DNA from: Isoetes taiwanensis
Taxonomy: Eukaryota; Streptophyta; Lycopodiopsida; Isoetales; Isoetaceae
Direction: 5' to 3'
Assembly (NCBI GenBank): GCA_021234155.1
Contig: JAJEKV010000054.1
Location: 6,964,655 to 7,028,654 of the forward strand
DNA length: 64,000 nt
Part shown: positions 21,645 through 33,040 of the stretch, piece by piece
Position numbering within the stretch: the stretch's first letter is position 1
Layout: each line of letters opens with the position of its first letter
The notes under the pieces: generated by a model
Told to the model about the DNA's origin: nothing
What the model saw: only the letters and a program-made list of their open reading frames with translations
The model's database searches: none
Translations under genes and position numbers: made by a program

Positions 21645-24560
21645 TCTACAAATCGTTGACCTACAATAATAAGTCTCGATTCCTTTCATGATCTAGAAAA
21701 GAACTAAATCTGGCTAGGGCATGAACAACTTGCTGCTTCCTTGAATTAGCCTCTCTCCTGTTATTCTTAACAAGCAACGAGATACTTTCTGTGAGCCGAG
21801 AATGTCCGAAAGCTTTTACATAACATAATTTGGAGATGTGAACTTGCCTTCCGTCCCTGTTCCGTCCCTGATTGAATGAACATGGAAGAGCTTCTCCCGA
21901 GGTGAATTTGCATCGAAACAAAAGTGGGAATTTTGAAAAATTTCAAAAAATCGTTTCTTCCCACTTTTTCCCACAATTTTCCTCAGAAGAATCCATTTTG
22001 GAGGTATCCAAAATGGAATTTCTTTCAAAGCATTAATAGCTCAGATTTCAAATTTTGAGGGCATATTTACTACAATTTTCAACTTCATTTTGTGGTTTCA
22101 AAATGCACATTTTTGTGCCACCTTTATCATGCATCAACCCATGCATGAGGAATGGTTCAAGAAAGTCTTTGGCCTCGCTCATCACCCACAAAGCAAAGAC
22201 ATCTTCTAACACCCATAAGAGCCTCTCGCAATATAACCTCCAACATGAAGCTCCAAGCAGTTGTATCAATTGGAGCAAATGCCTCGACGAGGTAAGCAGC
22301 CATAGACGGGGAAATCCATTTTTATTTAAGGGGCCTTTCTCCTTAGTTTGTAGCTCAGACTTGATTTCCCCCCCACTTAGAAGGGGTCCCATCCTCATCC
22401 TCTTCCTCGACTCATCCCGCTCGACCGATCCCGATCCGTATGATAGAATATAGTTCTTAAGTCTTGATCATCTAGAAGAAAACATTCCCATGCAATCCGC
22501 TATTGTCACCCTTGGCCTTAGCAATATCATATTCCTCGTCCGACAAAGATGGCTATCATAATAAAGATCACATGTGCCATCTTCCGCTCACTTCGCAGAC
22601 TCATTATCTTTAACATCATATATTAGGCATCCCTCCCTAATAACTTTGACGACTTTTCATGAGATCATGATATAGTGCATGCGATGTGACTCACCAAGGA
22701 CAAACGATGACAATAGTGAAGGACCTCTCGGTTTGTCAATCCTATACACCGTAAAGAAGTCGCTTGTAGTCCTTCTCCGTTCATGCCCATATCTCCTCTC
22801 CCACCCCCGGCCGCCCAACACAAAGAGTGATATATTTTTAAGGCAATCGCTTGATTCCCGCAAGAGATCTTTGTACCCAATGGAGACTGAATACCGGATG
22901 TTGTCTTCTTCTCCAAGAATCTTCTTCACAAGGGCCACTTTTCTTCTCAACTCGGCAAAGACCTTAGGGGTAGAGTCTCCTTATGTTTTGTATTTTTAGC
23001 CTTCCAATTCTTTAGGAAGTCCTTTGACCAGAATACAAACTTCTTGATGTCATCATTAATCGACCTTGTATTTGTCCAAAGAATCCAATTTCGAGATAAT
23101 GCCACATCCCCATAGCCTTTGTAACACGCCTCCTACAAACCGACTTCATTGTGCGATCGTGATATCCTTCACATGGTCGCAACACTCAACGGGACATCCT
23201 ATCCTTAGTGAAAGCACTCTTCTTATATAAGACTTCCTTCTTTAAGCACCGGTCTAAAAACCCAAATGGTCTCAGCCGCCTAGCCCCCGAAGTCTTTCTC
23301 ATCTCTATCACATTCAAGTCAAAAATGCTTACATCAGCGAGGCACCCTACCCATAGTATCCGGCAAGACTTCCCCGTGCATAAGCGTCCCTGCATTCATT
23401 CCACTTTTGCCATACCGCCTTCTTACAAAACACAATCTTATATGAGTCTGTTGGGCCTGACACGCTAGATGAGCTTTAAGAAGGATTTGCAATGTCATCA
23501 CCACCTTTTTCTTTGATTTTCTTGCGCTTTTCTTCTTCTCAGATAATTGTTCATGACAGAAGTCCGCTCTAGCAGCTTTGAAAGCCTCGGACTTTGACCA
23601 TACCGGCGGTGGGTAATGGGCAACCATATTCCACCCATCGTTGATTCGGAGTGGCGCAGCTTGTTCCATGTATGGACCGCCAAAAGTAATGCGTGCATTG
23701 AATCAAGATCGAAGACAAGAAACACGCCGGCGATTTCAATAGAAAAGATCAATCTCAAAACACGCCCCGCGTGAAATGAATTAAATACCAATGCAATTCA
23801 CGCCGGGCGTTTTCAAATCGGTTGGGAATTCACGCCAGCGCGTTTTTGAATCGGTTATGCCCATGCTGTGATTTAAATGAAACCAAATCACGCCGCACGC
23901 GTGCTTTCAAATCAAATCAATTCACGCCAGCGTTTTAACATTTCACTTGAATTTGAAATCACGCCCGGGCGTGAATTGGTTTCATTTGAATGAACGCCAT
24001 GCGTGAATATTAAAGTGCCAACATCCTAATGCACCAATTACCTTTTGTATAGAAATGTCTTCCCATTTCATTCAAAGTTGCACTAATCTCACCAAATCGG
24101 CAGTGAAGTATTACCATCCAAGAGACGACACCTCCTATAATGCATAGTGATTGTAGAACATGGTTTGGCCTCGCTTTGTTCACTTTGCCTCGATGAGGGC
24201 CTTTTTGTGCCTCAACGGAATGTCTGCCCGTCGATGATGACGAATTTAATATCATCATTTAATAATAGCTCCTCGACGTTCGTCCATACAACAGGCTTGT
24301 TCGAGATCATATCCCAAGGTAACACATCCGCTGGCATAGGCATTTGACCTGGATTACTAATCATGCTCTGAACAATCTCCATGGCATGTGCTGGATCATA
24401 TCTTCTGCTAACATAAATGGAGCTTGGTGAACGGATGAGGGACTTCACATGGATCGCAAAACTTTCCTTAAGGGGTAAAAGCATGCTGTGGTGTATCAAA
24501 AACGTGCATTTTGACGCCACATTTTGGCACCACCTTTGTGGTAGAATCGGGTGGTGCATA
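21645..24560 (-). pseudogene. ParB/DGQH-like multi-exon gene, degraded
   Basis: The 5' block (24559-24212) contains YDPAHAMEIVQSMISNPGQ, PMPADVLPWD and KFVIIDGQ. After a one-base shift it continues as GRHSVEAQK, giving an IDG(Q/R)H-VEA-like motif as in ParB/DGQHR-domain proteins. A 300-bp palindrome-rich stretch (23690-24010) follows and looks like an intron. Further blocks are 23669-23334 (with AFKAARADFCHEQL and RRRYGKSGMNAGTLMHGEVL), 23000-22660, 22398-22048 (SSRHLLQLIQLLGASCWRLY) and 21921-21661 (REANSRKQQVVHALARFSSF). All share the strand but need several frame changes. The ParB-like assignment rests on one motif plus the preceding helix-like block. The right-hand blocks could belong to another gene. 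Confidence 0.4.
23690..24010. repeat. Cluster of CACGC-GCGTG palindromes
   Basis: At least seven short imperfect palindromes in 320 bp, for example CACGCCCCGCGTG, CACGCCGGGCG, CACGCCAGCG, CACGCCGCACGCGTG, CACGCCCGGGCGTG and ACGCCATGCGTG. They are usually embedded in AATTCACGC or GCGTGAATT and separated by 20-40 bp AT-rich spacers. The same word appears singly at 13.85, 35.2, 37.2-37.5, 38.1 and 39.2 kb. Confidence 0.8.
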
Positions 24561-24734
24561 CCGAAGCGGAGATTGCGGGAGTGCGAATTAATGAGCGTCG
24601 GTTATTTTGAATTTTATGCCACGTCATTGTCTACCTTTTTGAATTAAGAAAGAATCACCTCTTCCTCTGTTTTTTTGCCGCTTCTTGCCGATTGAACCCT
24701 AATAGAGTCAGAATTAAACGCCACTGGTTACACG

Positions 24735-25135
24735 ATGAAATCTCTCCTCAAACAAGAGATTGTGCCCCACGAAGATCTAAATAAGCTTTGGGGTGACAGA
24801 GTTCCAAATAAATCTGGCTACAGGTATTTTCCCCCAAATGTTTTGTTCAAACTGCAAAAATTAAGGCATATGTTTTCTTGTACAGGTTGAAGAATCTGAG
24901 CAATGAACAATACAAAGAGTTCATGCAAATTTACAAAAGAATTACAGGGAAGCCATATACATGGGGTGGAATGGCTCCCGAACCCGGGCAAAGGGCTTAT
25001 TATCCGCATATAAAGGGGGGGTTAAATGGAAGAGCTTCTGGATTATTATAAAACTCCCGATGAGAAAGCAGAGGCCGCCTCTTCTAGACCCAAGAGAAAG
25101 CATAGGCAAATCCAACCCGACGAGGAGGAAAAATA
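24735..25135 (+). pseudogene. Unrecognised gene with one clean intron
   Basis: The proposed start at 24735 opens an exon to 24823 reading MKSLLKQEIVPHEDLNKLWG and ending at CAG/GTATTT. A 62-bp intron ends TTGTACAG at 24885, and the frame resumes in exact phase as RLKNLSNEQYKEFMQIYKR, ITGKPYTWGGMAPEPGQRAY and YPHIKGG. At a run of seven G (25016-25022) the frame is lost, yet MEELLDYYKTPDEKAEA continues in another frame to a Lys/Arg-rich, acidic tail ending at 25135. The break at a homopolymer may be a consensus error. A possible later exon is 25375-25478 (ILHHVGQIVMLCLYDAIS), with a GTATGT donor just before the CCA array. Family not recognised. Confidence 0.45.
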
Positions 25136-25480
25136 GTAAAAGTGACAGGGATGATGAAGATGATAGGAAAAACCAAATCAGTTCCTCTAGACCACACATT
25201 CAATCCGAACTCACAATCAAAACACAAAAGCAAGAGCAATGTTCGAGACCAAAACATGCCATTGCGTGTATGTTCAATTATTAGTTGTGTTACAAATGTA
25301 AAAAAATCTCAAGCTTGATCTAGTTGTTTCTATCAACACGTAAAAGGTAACATCAAATCCACTTCAAGAATCGTATGTCTACTACCATTTTGCATCATGT
25401 TGGTCAGATTGTCATGTTGTGTCTCTATGATGCCATCTCGTGGGGCATTTCGTGCAATGGATGCCGAATGATAGATGAGG

Positions 25481-26200
25481 TATGTGTGGGTGGTGGTGAG
25501 TTGTTGGCATCCACCATGTCCCACACCACACCCCACGATCTCCCACCACTACACTCCCCACCATCTCCCACCGCCACACTTCCACACCACACACCACCAC
25601 CACACACCACCACCACACACCACCACCACCACCACCATCACCACCACCACCACCACACACCACCACCACCACCACACGCTTTATACCTTATCCACCACCA
25701 CCACCACACTCCACCATGTGACGGAACACCAAACTGCACCACCACCACATTCCACACCACCACCACAATTGTTTTTTGCTCCACCACCACACCACCCACC
25801 AACGCTTATCCACCACCACCACACTCCACCACCACCACACCACACCCCACCACCACACCCCATCACCACACCACCACTCCACCATGTCCCACCACACCAC
25901 CACCACCACCACCACACCCCCCCACCACCACCACCACCACCACCACCCCACCACCACCACCCCCCATCACCACCACCACCCACACCACTCCACCACCACC
26001 ACACACCCCCACCACCACCCCACCAAACCCCACCACCACCACCACCACCACGCACACACACACACCACCACCACCACCCCACACCACCACCACCACCACA
26101 AATGTTGTGGTGTGTACCGCGGCAAATATGTTGTGTGGTGTGTGGTATGTGGTGGCGTGTAGAGACTACCTTGTGTTGTGTGGTGTGTGATTGTGGTTTT
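25481..26200. repeat. CCA/CCACA low-complexity array with TGG-rich ends
   Basis: A short TGG-rich stretch (25481-25510) leads into about 580 bp of CCA, CACCA and CCCCA repeats (25515-26095), then a TGG/TGTGG-rich stretch (26100-26190). Very long frames in all six phases are by-products of the repeat. It follows a candidate exon at 25375-25478 with a GTATGT donor and may sit in that gene's intron. Confidence 0.9.
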
Positions 26201-26289
26201 CCATCGAGACGCGGGCTTACTATGTTAGGAGGCTGACATATATGTAGTGTTTTGTTTTGCGACTATGGCGCATTTGTGAAGGAATGGTT

Positions 26290-26770
26290 GGCCGCAACAT
26301 CAGCTAGGTTTGATAGATGCAAGCAACGATTGCAAAGCAAACGATGATAGGAAAAATGATATCAAAAAGAAAGATTGAGTTGATGGAGCATAAAGCATCG
26401 AAATTAGAGCTGATTTGCACAGATGGCAATCAATCATGACAAAGAACCGAAAGCAGCAGGGTGTTCGGGTTGTGTTTAACCTAAAGGATGAAGAGCTAAA
26501 TGGTACAAAGGTTGCCCAATGAAACAATTAAATAAGGAATTAACGTAAACTAAATTGAGCTAAAGGCATGTGAAGACTTATCGCTGAGCTGCTACCTCAA
26601 TGCAAAGATTTGAGATTTTTTCTCGAAATGTAGTGGTCATGACACTCCTTTAGATCCTGCACTTCCAATGCTTCCCGAGGCAGAAGAAGAGGGTGATGAA
26701 GGTTGTCCATTTTGTGGACGTTGTCCAAATGGGAGGGTAAAATGTTGCCGGGCCAGATAGCGAGAATGCA
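26290..26770 (+). other. Possible exon remnants, one Cys-rich
   Basis: A plus-strand frame near 26430-26520 reads MTKNRKQQGVRVVFNLKDEE. A second, near 26640-26755, is acidic then cysteine-rich (LPEAEEEGDEGCPFCGRC followed by PNGRVKCC). Both are short and have no recognised family. They lie in line with the plus-strand gene fragments left of the CCA array and could be its later exons. Confidence 0.25.
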
Positions 26771-27625
26771 CCACCAAGATCATATTCCATGTCTATCACA
26801 CCATTTGAGGTAAATATTATCATCTCTAACCCTCGCCTAAAGACTCTATTGATTTTGAATTTGTTTTGCGTACACTCTAGAACCTCGCCGCAGCCCCAAG
26901 CCAGGCCACATTATGATCGAGACATGGCTTTTGGCTTTTGGTGTTCGAAAGTGGTACCACAAGAACCAATAGACACAAGTAAGTCCTTTTTGATGGCTTA
27001 GTCTCTTTTGCTTGTCCTTTATTGTATCTAAAGTGCCCCCGGGATGAGATCGCCGCTCATTTTAGGGGCACTTTAGATATATATAAACAGAACATCGAAA
27101 GAGTAAAAAGCCCAGTGCGTGACCCTCTTGAATGGTTGTCAACTCACCAGCTTGATATTGTTCGCCACAAACAATATAGATTCGCATATATAAACAAGTG
27201 CCTTAACTAATGTTTATCGATGTTGTCACAGTCTACCGACTTAGTGTTTGCGAACTGCGTAAATTTGAGACCAAGGATATCCAACAGCTATCCACGCCTC
27301 GACGCTTATGAGACCGCAAGATACCTCCCGATTGTACCTAGAATTCACCCCATTTGATACTCCTAAGTCAATCCCACCGCCGACGGCGTGGAGACTCCAA
27401 AACGAATTTTGATAGTCAATCAATGCAACAGATCAAGTAAGTACCGATGCCACATACATGATTTATTTTTTGTATTTTTCTCGTGGTCTTCCTCATTTCA
27501 ATTATGTTGCGTAGATAAATGCTACCGCAACCGAAGCCATCACTTAAGAGATTCCTAGTGCATCTGATTTAGGGGGAAAATTAATTCCCTTGAGATTCAT
27601 TCCTCAGACGGGTCCTTCACCAAAA
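26771..27625. other. No recognised gene
   Basis: The frame 27022-27210 (plus; contains DIYKQNIERVK and HKQYRFAYINK) looks coding-like in composition but matches nothing I know. Confidence 0.3.
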
Positions 27626-27629
27626 AGTT

Positions 27630-28361
27630 TTGGTGGTGAATATGAGCCAAATGCGGATGCGTGATGAAGTTGACAAAGAAACCCCGATCCCGGACAAGAT
27701 GCATCGCTCCAACGAGTCCAATATAACCTCAACCAACAAAACCAAGAGGTTAACTGAAATTCTCCTTGTTCTGGATTTTAATGGGGTTTTAGGCAAGTTT
27801 TATGACTTGAAAGAGAGGATCCTCGACGTCCGAGCTGTAAGTGACCATCCGTAAATTGAACCATCAAAAGTTCGCAGCTTCCAGCCCCGGATTTCAGGAG
27901 TTCTTAGAATGGTGTTTTTCAAAATTTGAGATTGCATTGTGGTCCAAAGATGGCTAAGAGTAATGTTGACTTGTTGATGAGAAAGTTGCCGGGGAATATA
28001 AGGGCGATTTCTTTTTATTTGGAATCGATGACTGCACCAACACAAAATTAAAAGTGGTTAATAAGCCAATTTTCCTTAAGGATCTGTCCAAAGTGTACCA
28101 GAAATTTTGGAGATACCAGGTGACAAACACATTGTTGATAGATGACAACAGATATAAGGGTTCTCGCCAACCACCAACACACAATGATATGTCCAAATAG
28201 TTTTCCACTTTCCTTTTGGAGCAACTCAAACCATGGTCGGAGGGACTTCGCTCACAAAAGTGTGCCAAACTTATGTGAAGGAACATCAAATGTGGAACAT
28301 GTGGGATTCTGAAGAGTCGCGCATCTGCATGAAAATGCTCGACAAGTATTTTCATAAATGA
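27630..28361 (+). pseudogene. FCP1/NIF-type phosphatase-like pseudogene, copy C
   Basis: The best-preserved copy. A hydrophilic leader (27630-27755) is followed by LTEILLVLDFNGVLGKFYDL (27747-27810; DxDxT loop with DFNGV), SSPGFQEFLEWCFSKFEIA and LWSKDG (27888-27953; equivalent to RPGF-FL and WTSR blocks), then a stop. In other frames come PIFLKDLSKVYQKFW (28068-28110), NTLLIDDNRYKGSRQPP (28125-28175), FLLEQLKPW and the C-terminal YVKEHQMWNMWD ending at TGA 28359-28361. Block order and spacing fit the plant FCP1-homology family, and the second catalytic Asp is Asn as in copy A. At least three frame interruptions. Without introns it resembles a retrocopy, but no poly-A tail or target duplication was found. 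Confidence 0.6.
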
Positions 28362-29980
28362 ATCTTGTAAAACTCTTTGAAAGTCAATATAAGTAAAAAA
28401 ATTTCTATGATATGTGTTGTACTTTTTCAATTTAAAATATTTGAATGGATTGTGAGCAAATGTTCTCGTGTGTGTTTAGAACTAGAGATGATAGAGCTTC
28501 GCAGTCCCCCCCGACTATCTAAAGCCAAATACACATCCGAAGTGGTGTCGAGTGGAACCCAAACCGCCGCGGATTAGCTCCAATCGACATCAAAATTTTG
28601 GAAGCCGATACGCCAGTGGTTCAATGATCAATTGATCCTCCTCTTCTCAAGGTGATACTTTCATCTGATTTGTGATCATCGATTGTGCCGATGATATGCA
28701 TATGTTTGCGTATACATGGAATACTACTTGATTCTCCAAGGAATGAGCCATCCCTTTCATTTCTTTTGACCCTCTTTTTTCACTGACATTGTCCAAGGAC
28801 ACAAATAGTTACAAAACAACAAGGAAACATGTGAATCCGATAAGTGCCAAGACATGTTTTTTGCCTGCTTGTGATGGACATCATCGACCTGTTTTCTTCG
28901 ATTGTAAGCCACGCGCGTCTCGCATGAGAGATATAAACCGTGGATATATCACTTTGATAGCTCTCGCTTGCATGGCGTAAGCGCATATATTGAGAGGTTA
29001 GTGCTTGCTCATTGCATTTTGGTCATTGTGGCACAATGACAACAAACTTTGAGTGCAAAGTTCGAATTGCGTGGACACAATAATTTCAGCTTTACAACCT
29101 CGATGTTGTGAAAATTTCCGTAACGCCTCTTCAAACCGATGGTCATTCATGTATTCCCTGCCAGATGTTCGCTTTTATGCACAAATTTGTGAGGGGGTAC
29201 TTAAAAAGGAGTGAATATATTGTTGCCCCGATCTAGTAAGTCAACTTAAATGTAAAGCAGACAAACCAAACTCGTTATTGACAAAGTGTGGTTAATCTGC
29301 AGTTGTGGACATTTCGACTGTGATCTAGTTGATGTTAGAGTGTTCATGCTTGAAGTTTTAAGATTAGAAGCAACAAAAGTCGGAACCGAGAGGAACATAT
29401 GTATTGGGAAGTATGTAGGTGCATGAGTCACCTCGCACTTAAATCATCAGATATCTTTTTTATGTACATAATTGTTATTGTAACCTCGATTCATTTCAAT
29501 GAAAATTCATATTCAATTCATCTCACAAACAAAGGAATCAAGTGTTTCAAGAATTCAAATCTTCAAAAGAAATCAAGACAAACTCATTTTCACAAAAAAG
29601 CACAAGACTTCACATGAGTTCAAAACTACGTAATGGTTTTACATTTCATCATCATCGAAAGAACTTCGGTAAATTCTCAAAAATTTTCTCCTCATCTAAA
29701 GGATCCAAAATTCTATATACAAATCTGCTTTTGACGCTTAGTTGGTGGCATGTGAAGTCCGATTGCAATGATCCGTGTTGTGAATACTATGCCTAAGGCG
29801 CCTTTCATTGCAAAAGATCATAGTCGACGGTTGATCTTGCGCCCTTCTTGTAATACATACCTTCTATGACACTATCACCTACAGGTACCATGTTCCATTG
29901 AGTTGGAAGTCTTTCTCCACTATCCATTTTGGTTTTGTGCACATCAATCCAAAATTCAAACCCTCATCATTCCCTTTCTG
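28362..29980. other. No recognised gene
   Basis: Mixed short frames on both strands with no motif. Part may be 3' flank of the two converging pseudogenes on either side. Confidence 0.35.
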
Positions 29981-31544
29981 AGCAACGACAAAGAAAAATT
30001 ATCACCAACTCTAAGTGCCTCTCGCTAACATCGTGGGATTGGAGGAGAACAAGGACTCATGGATTTACGGTCCTCAATGTCGCGATGCACATTGGAGGAT
30101 GGTACAATAACTTGAAGTTTCCAATCATCAACGTAGTGCTTGTTCACACAACTGCCCCACATGCCATCCAAGCAAGAGTCGCATGAAAGTTCCCTCGTGT
30201 GCAACCGCATGGAGATTCAGGGATTGAATGCATGTACACAATGGATCTGCCTAGTGTCCAAAAATCCTTTCTCGCACCCCATGCTTTCTTTCTATCTATA
30301 TCCTCCACCTTGACTTCCCAAAAGAACCTTTTTTATATTCTTCCTTCTTATCGGTTTCAGATGTGTTCATCCACTTGGATGTTCCACAAGTAAACATCTC
30401 TTCTAAGAACTTCTACCACTTCATGAGCATTACCCAATTTTATGTCTGTCAGATTTTAATTGCGCTTGTCTTAACCATCTCTTCAACTCAAAGAGCCTTT
30501 GCCATCGTTTCATCTTTCCCGTGGTTAGAACCAAAAAAATTCCACATCATATAGACATCGTGTGCGCTTGTGTACCTAGCCACAAAGTAAAATGGTCTAG
30601 AAGCCTTGAATTGAGATGTTGCACCATCCGAAAACACATAATGTTTGTTTAGAACCCTTCCTTTCTGCCCAGATATTTGTGGTGCTTCATGAAGTCTTTG
30701 CCCACTAACAAAGTATCGTGTTCCCTATCATCTGATACATAGTAATGTGTTTCCTTGATAATCTCATCTGCCACTGAGTCATACTGATATGTTATTTGAA
30801 CCAAAATGGTAATCTGGTTATTGACCCAGCGCATCGACTGCACCTCCTCTTGTTCCTTGAATGTATAGTTCTCTCGCAAAAATCCACTACCGAGACATGC
30901 ATCTGCCGGGAGATTCTCCGTAAGCTCCTTAAACTGCTTTTGCCCGCCATTGGTACCGAAATTATGCAAAGTTGGAAAGATTTTAGACGCTCTTTTCAGT
31001 TTATCCGAAGCTCCTTGGGTTCCTCTCATTGTACCGATGAGTCGGGCCTCCTACCGTAACTCCTCAGAGTTGTCTTTTTCATAGTCAATGTACTCCCATT
31101 TCACTTTCCTACTGCCACTTCCTTCCATGGGACAGGTCTGAAACTTCTTGATTCCACACAGCTCACAATTTCCAAGGATGCACGCTTTCTGTGAAACTCA
31201 TCTAATTCACTCTTTGGACACAATATAGATCTCCACAAGCTTCCTCAGACTTGCAATTTTATGCCGGTGTGCCCCGCATTGACCAAGTTCATGTGATCTA
31301 CAAACATCGCAGTGCAAGTGCAATTCTTCTGATGTTTGGTTCTCATCCCATTGAGTCCATCCACTAGCATTTGCATCCTCACGTCTGAATGCAACAAAGA
31401 ACTATTGAAGTCCTTCAATTTCACAACAAACCCAGGGTTTTAGCTTCTCAAAAGCTCAAGATCGAATCTTAATTTCTCGATGTTGGTCCGTAAACCTCTT
31501 GAACAATAGCATCTGCATGAAATGAACATTAAACTGTTAGGGAT

Positions 31545-32290
31545 GTGTATACCACACCAAACCATGCACCATACCATGCCCCACACTCATCATATTCACG
31601 GGCTCGAGCACCTTAGTGTCGTGTATTACCACACACCACACCACACCACCACCACACCATACCATTCACCACACACCATACACCAAATGGTGGAGGTGTG
31701 GTGGTGGGGAAGGTGGTGGTGGATCAGGTGGTGGGGGTGGTGGAGTGGTGTGTGTGGTGGTGGGGAATGTGGTGGTGGGGGGGGGAGGTGGGGGGGGGGT
31801 GGTGGAGGTGTGGTGGTGGGGCATGGTGGTGGGGTGATGGTGGGGGGGTGGTGGAGTGTGGGGGTGGTGGGTGGGGGGGGGTGGTGGGTGGTGTGTGTAG
31901 TGGTGTGTGTAGTGTGGTGGGGTGTGGTGGTGGGGTGTGATGGTGGTGGTGGTGTGTGTGGTGGTGTGGGTGGGGGTGTAGTGGTGGTGGTGTGGTGTGG
32001 TGTTGTGGTGTGTGGTGGTGGTGGTGGAGTGTGGTGGTGGTGGTGGAGGGGGTGTGGCATGTGGTGGGATGTGTGTGCATGTGGTGGTAATGTGGTGAGT
32101 CATAAAGATGTGGTGGTAGTCTATGGTGGTGGGATAGATGGGGTGTGGTGGGGTGAGGGGAGAATAAATAAAATTGAATCCACACATATCATACATTAAC
32201 ATGCACACCCATATGACACCATGGACATAACGCCACCCCACACCACCACACCACACCACACCACACCACACCATCAATACACCACACATC
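31545..32290. repeat. TGG/TGTGG array flanked by CCA-rich ends
   Basis: About 140 bp of CACCA-rich sequence (31545-31687) switches abruptly at ATGGTGGAGG to about 470 bp of TGG-rich sequence (31688-32160), then back to CCACACCACACC (32200-32290). It lies inside the presumed intron of the minus-strand pseudogene copy 2. Read on that strand, its order is TGG, long CCA, TGG, the same as the array at 25.5-26.2 kb. The long frames across it are not genes. Confidence 0.9.
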
Positions 32291-32559
32291 ACATCACATC
32301 ACTTTTATCCTATTTCCGGGACATAAAAAATCACTGCTTTTGCTCTCATAAACACTTATAATTGCAGTACACCACGATAATAATTACATTCCTCTTCTAA
32401 TCATTAGAAAAGGATCACGGGTCCTAAATCCTGCTCCTCGCCGATTTTTCTGCGTTTCATTCCCAATTAGCCAATTGAACAAGTTCATTCCGGCAACATG
32501 GTAGGAGGGGATGTTCGTGAGATCACTACGGCTATTGTAGGGTGAGCGAGGAGGGCATT

Positions 32560-33040
32560 CGCACATGTTGAACGGGGCTCGGATCAATCTCCTCAAGGTG
32601 GATATGCCTAAATCCAACTTCTTTGTCGATTTCGAATCCAACCTAAAGGCATACAAATGCAATGGATCTTTGGGCCTTCAATGGCTATGCTTGGAGTCGA
32701 TTGATGGAAGAGCTCTTAGACAAGGTCCATCGACTTATGTTACATGTTGCTTTGCAAGGGCGGTACCGTATATTTGTTCTCAGGTCACTTGTCCGGGCCC
32801 GACAAAAGCGGGTTTCTATGGCGTAATTCGTGCATTACCACCACCGGGGATGCAGGAAGCACCGCAAACCTCATCCTATTAAATTGGATGACTGCAGAAA
32901 GCTTAGATGCTTTAGTACGTAAAAACAATAATTTTGATGCACCAGTTCTCGAGCTACCATACCAAAGATTTCTGTTGCTTAGGATCATGCATGTAAATTT
33001 AGTTCTCGCACAGAAGCTTTCAATGGAAAGCCAAATTTTG
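32560..33040 (+). pseudogene. Unrecognised plus-strand coding-like fragment
   Basis: Two overlapping plus-strand frames look coding: 32565-32735 (with MPKSNFFVDFESNLKAYKC) and 32744-33043 (with GTVYLFSGHLSGPDKSGFLW, TTGDAGSTANLILLNWM and VRKNNNFDAPVLELPYQRF). They read as one protein after a frameshift near 32770. No family recognised. The fragment sits inside the intron of the minus-strand pseudogene, next to the TGG array. Confidence 0.3.

Noticed and set aside
25375..26236. Long open frames (up to 271 codons) rich in His, Pro and Thr, or Trp, Gly and Val
   Set aside because: They are translations of the CCA/TGG array in all phases and both strands; no stop codon can arise in such a repeat.
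31522..32292. Long open frames (up to 225 codons) across the second array
   Set aside because: Same reason: repeat composition, not coding selection.
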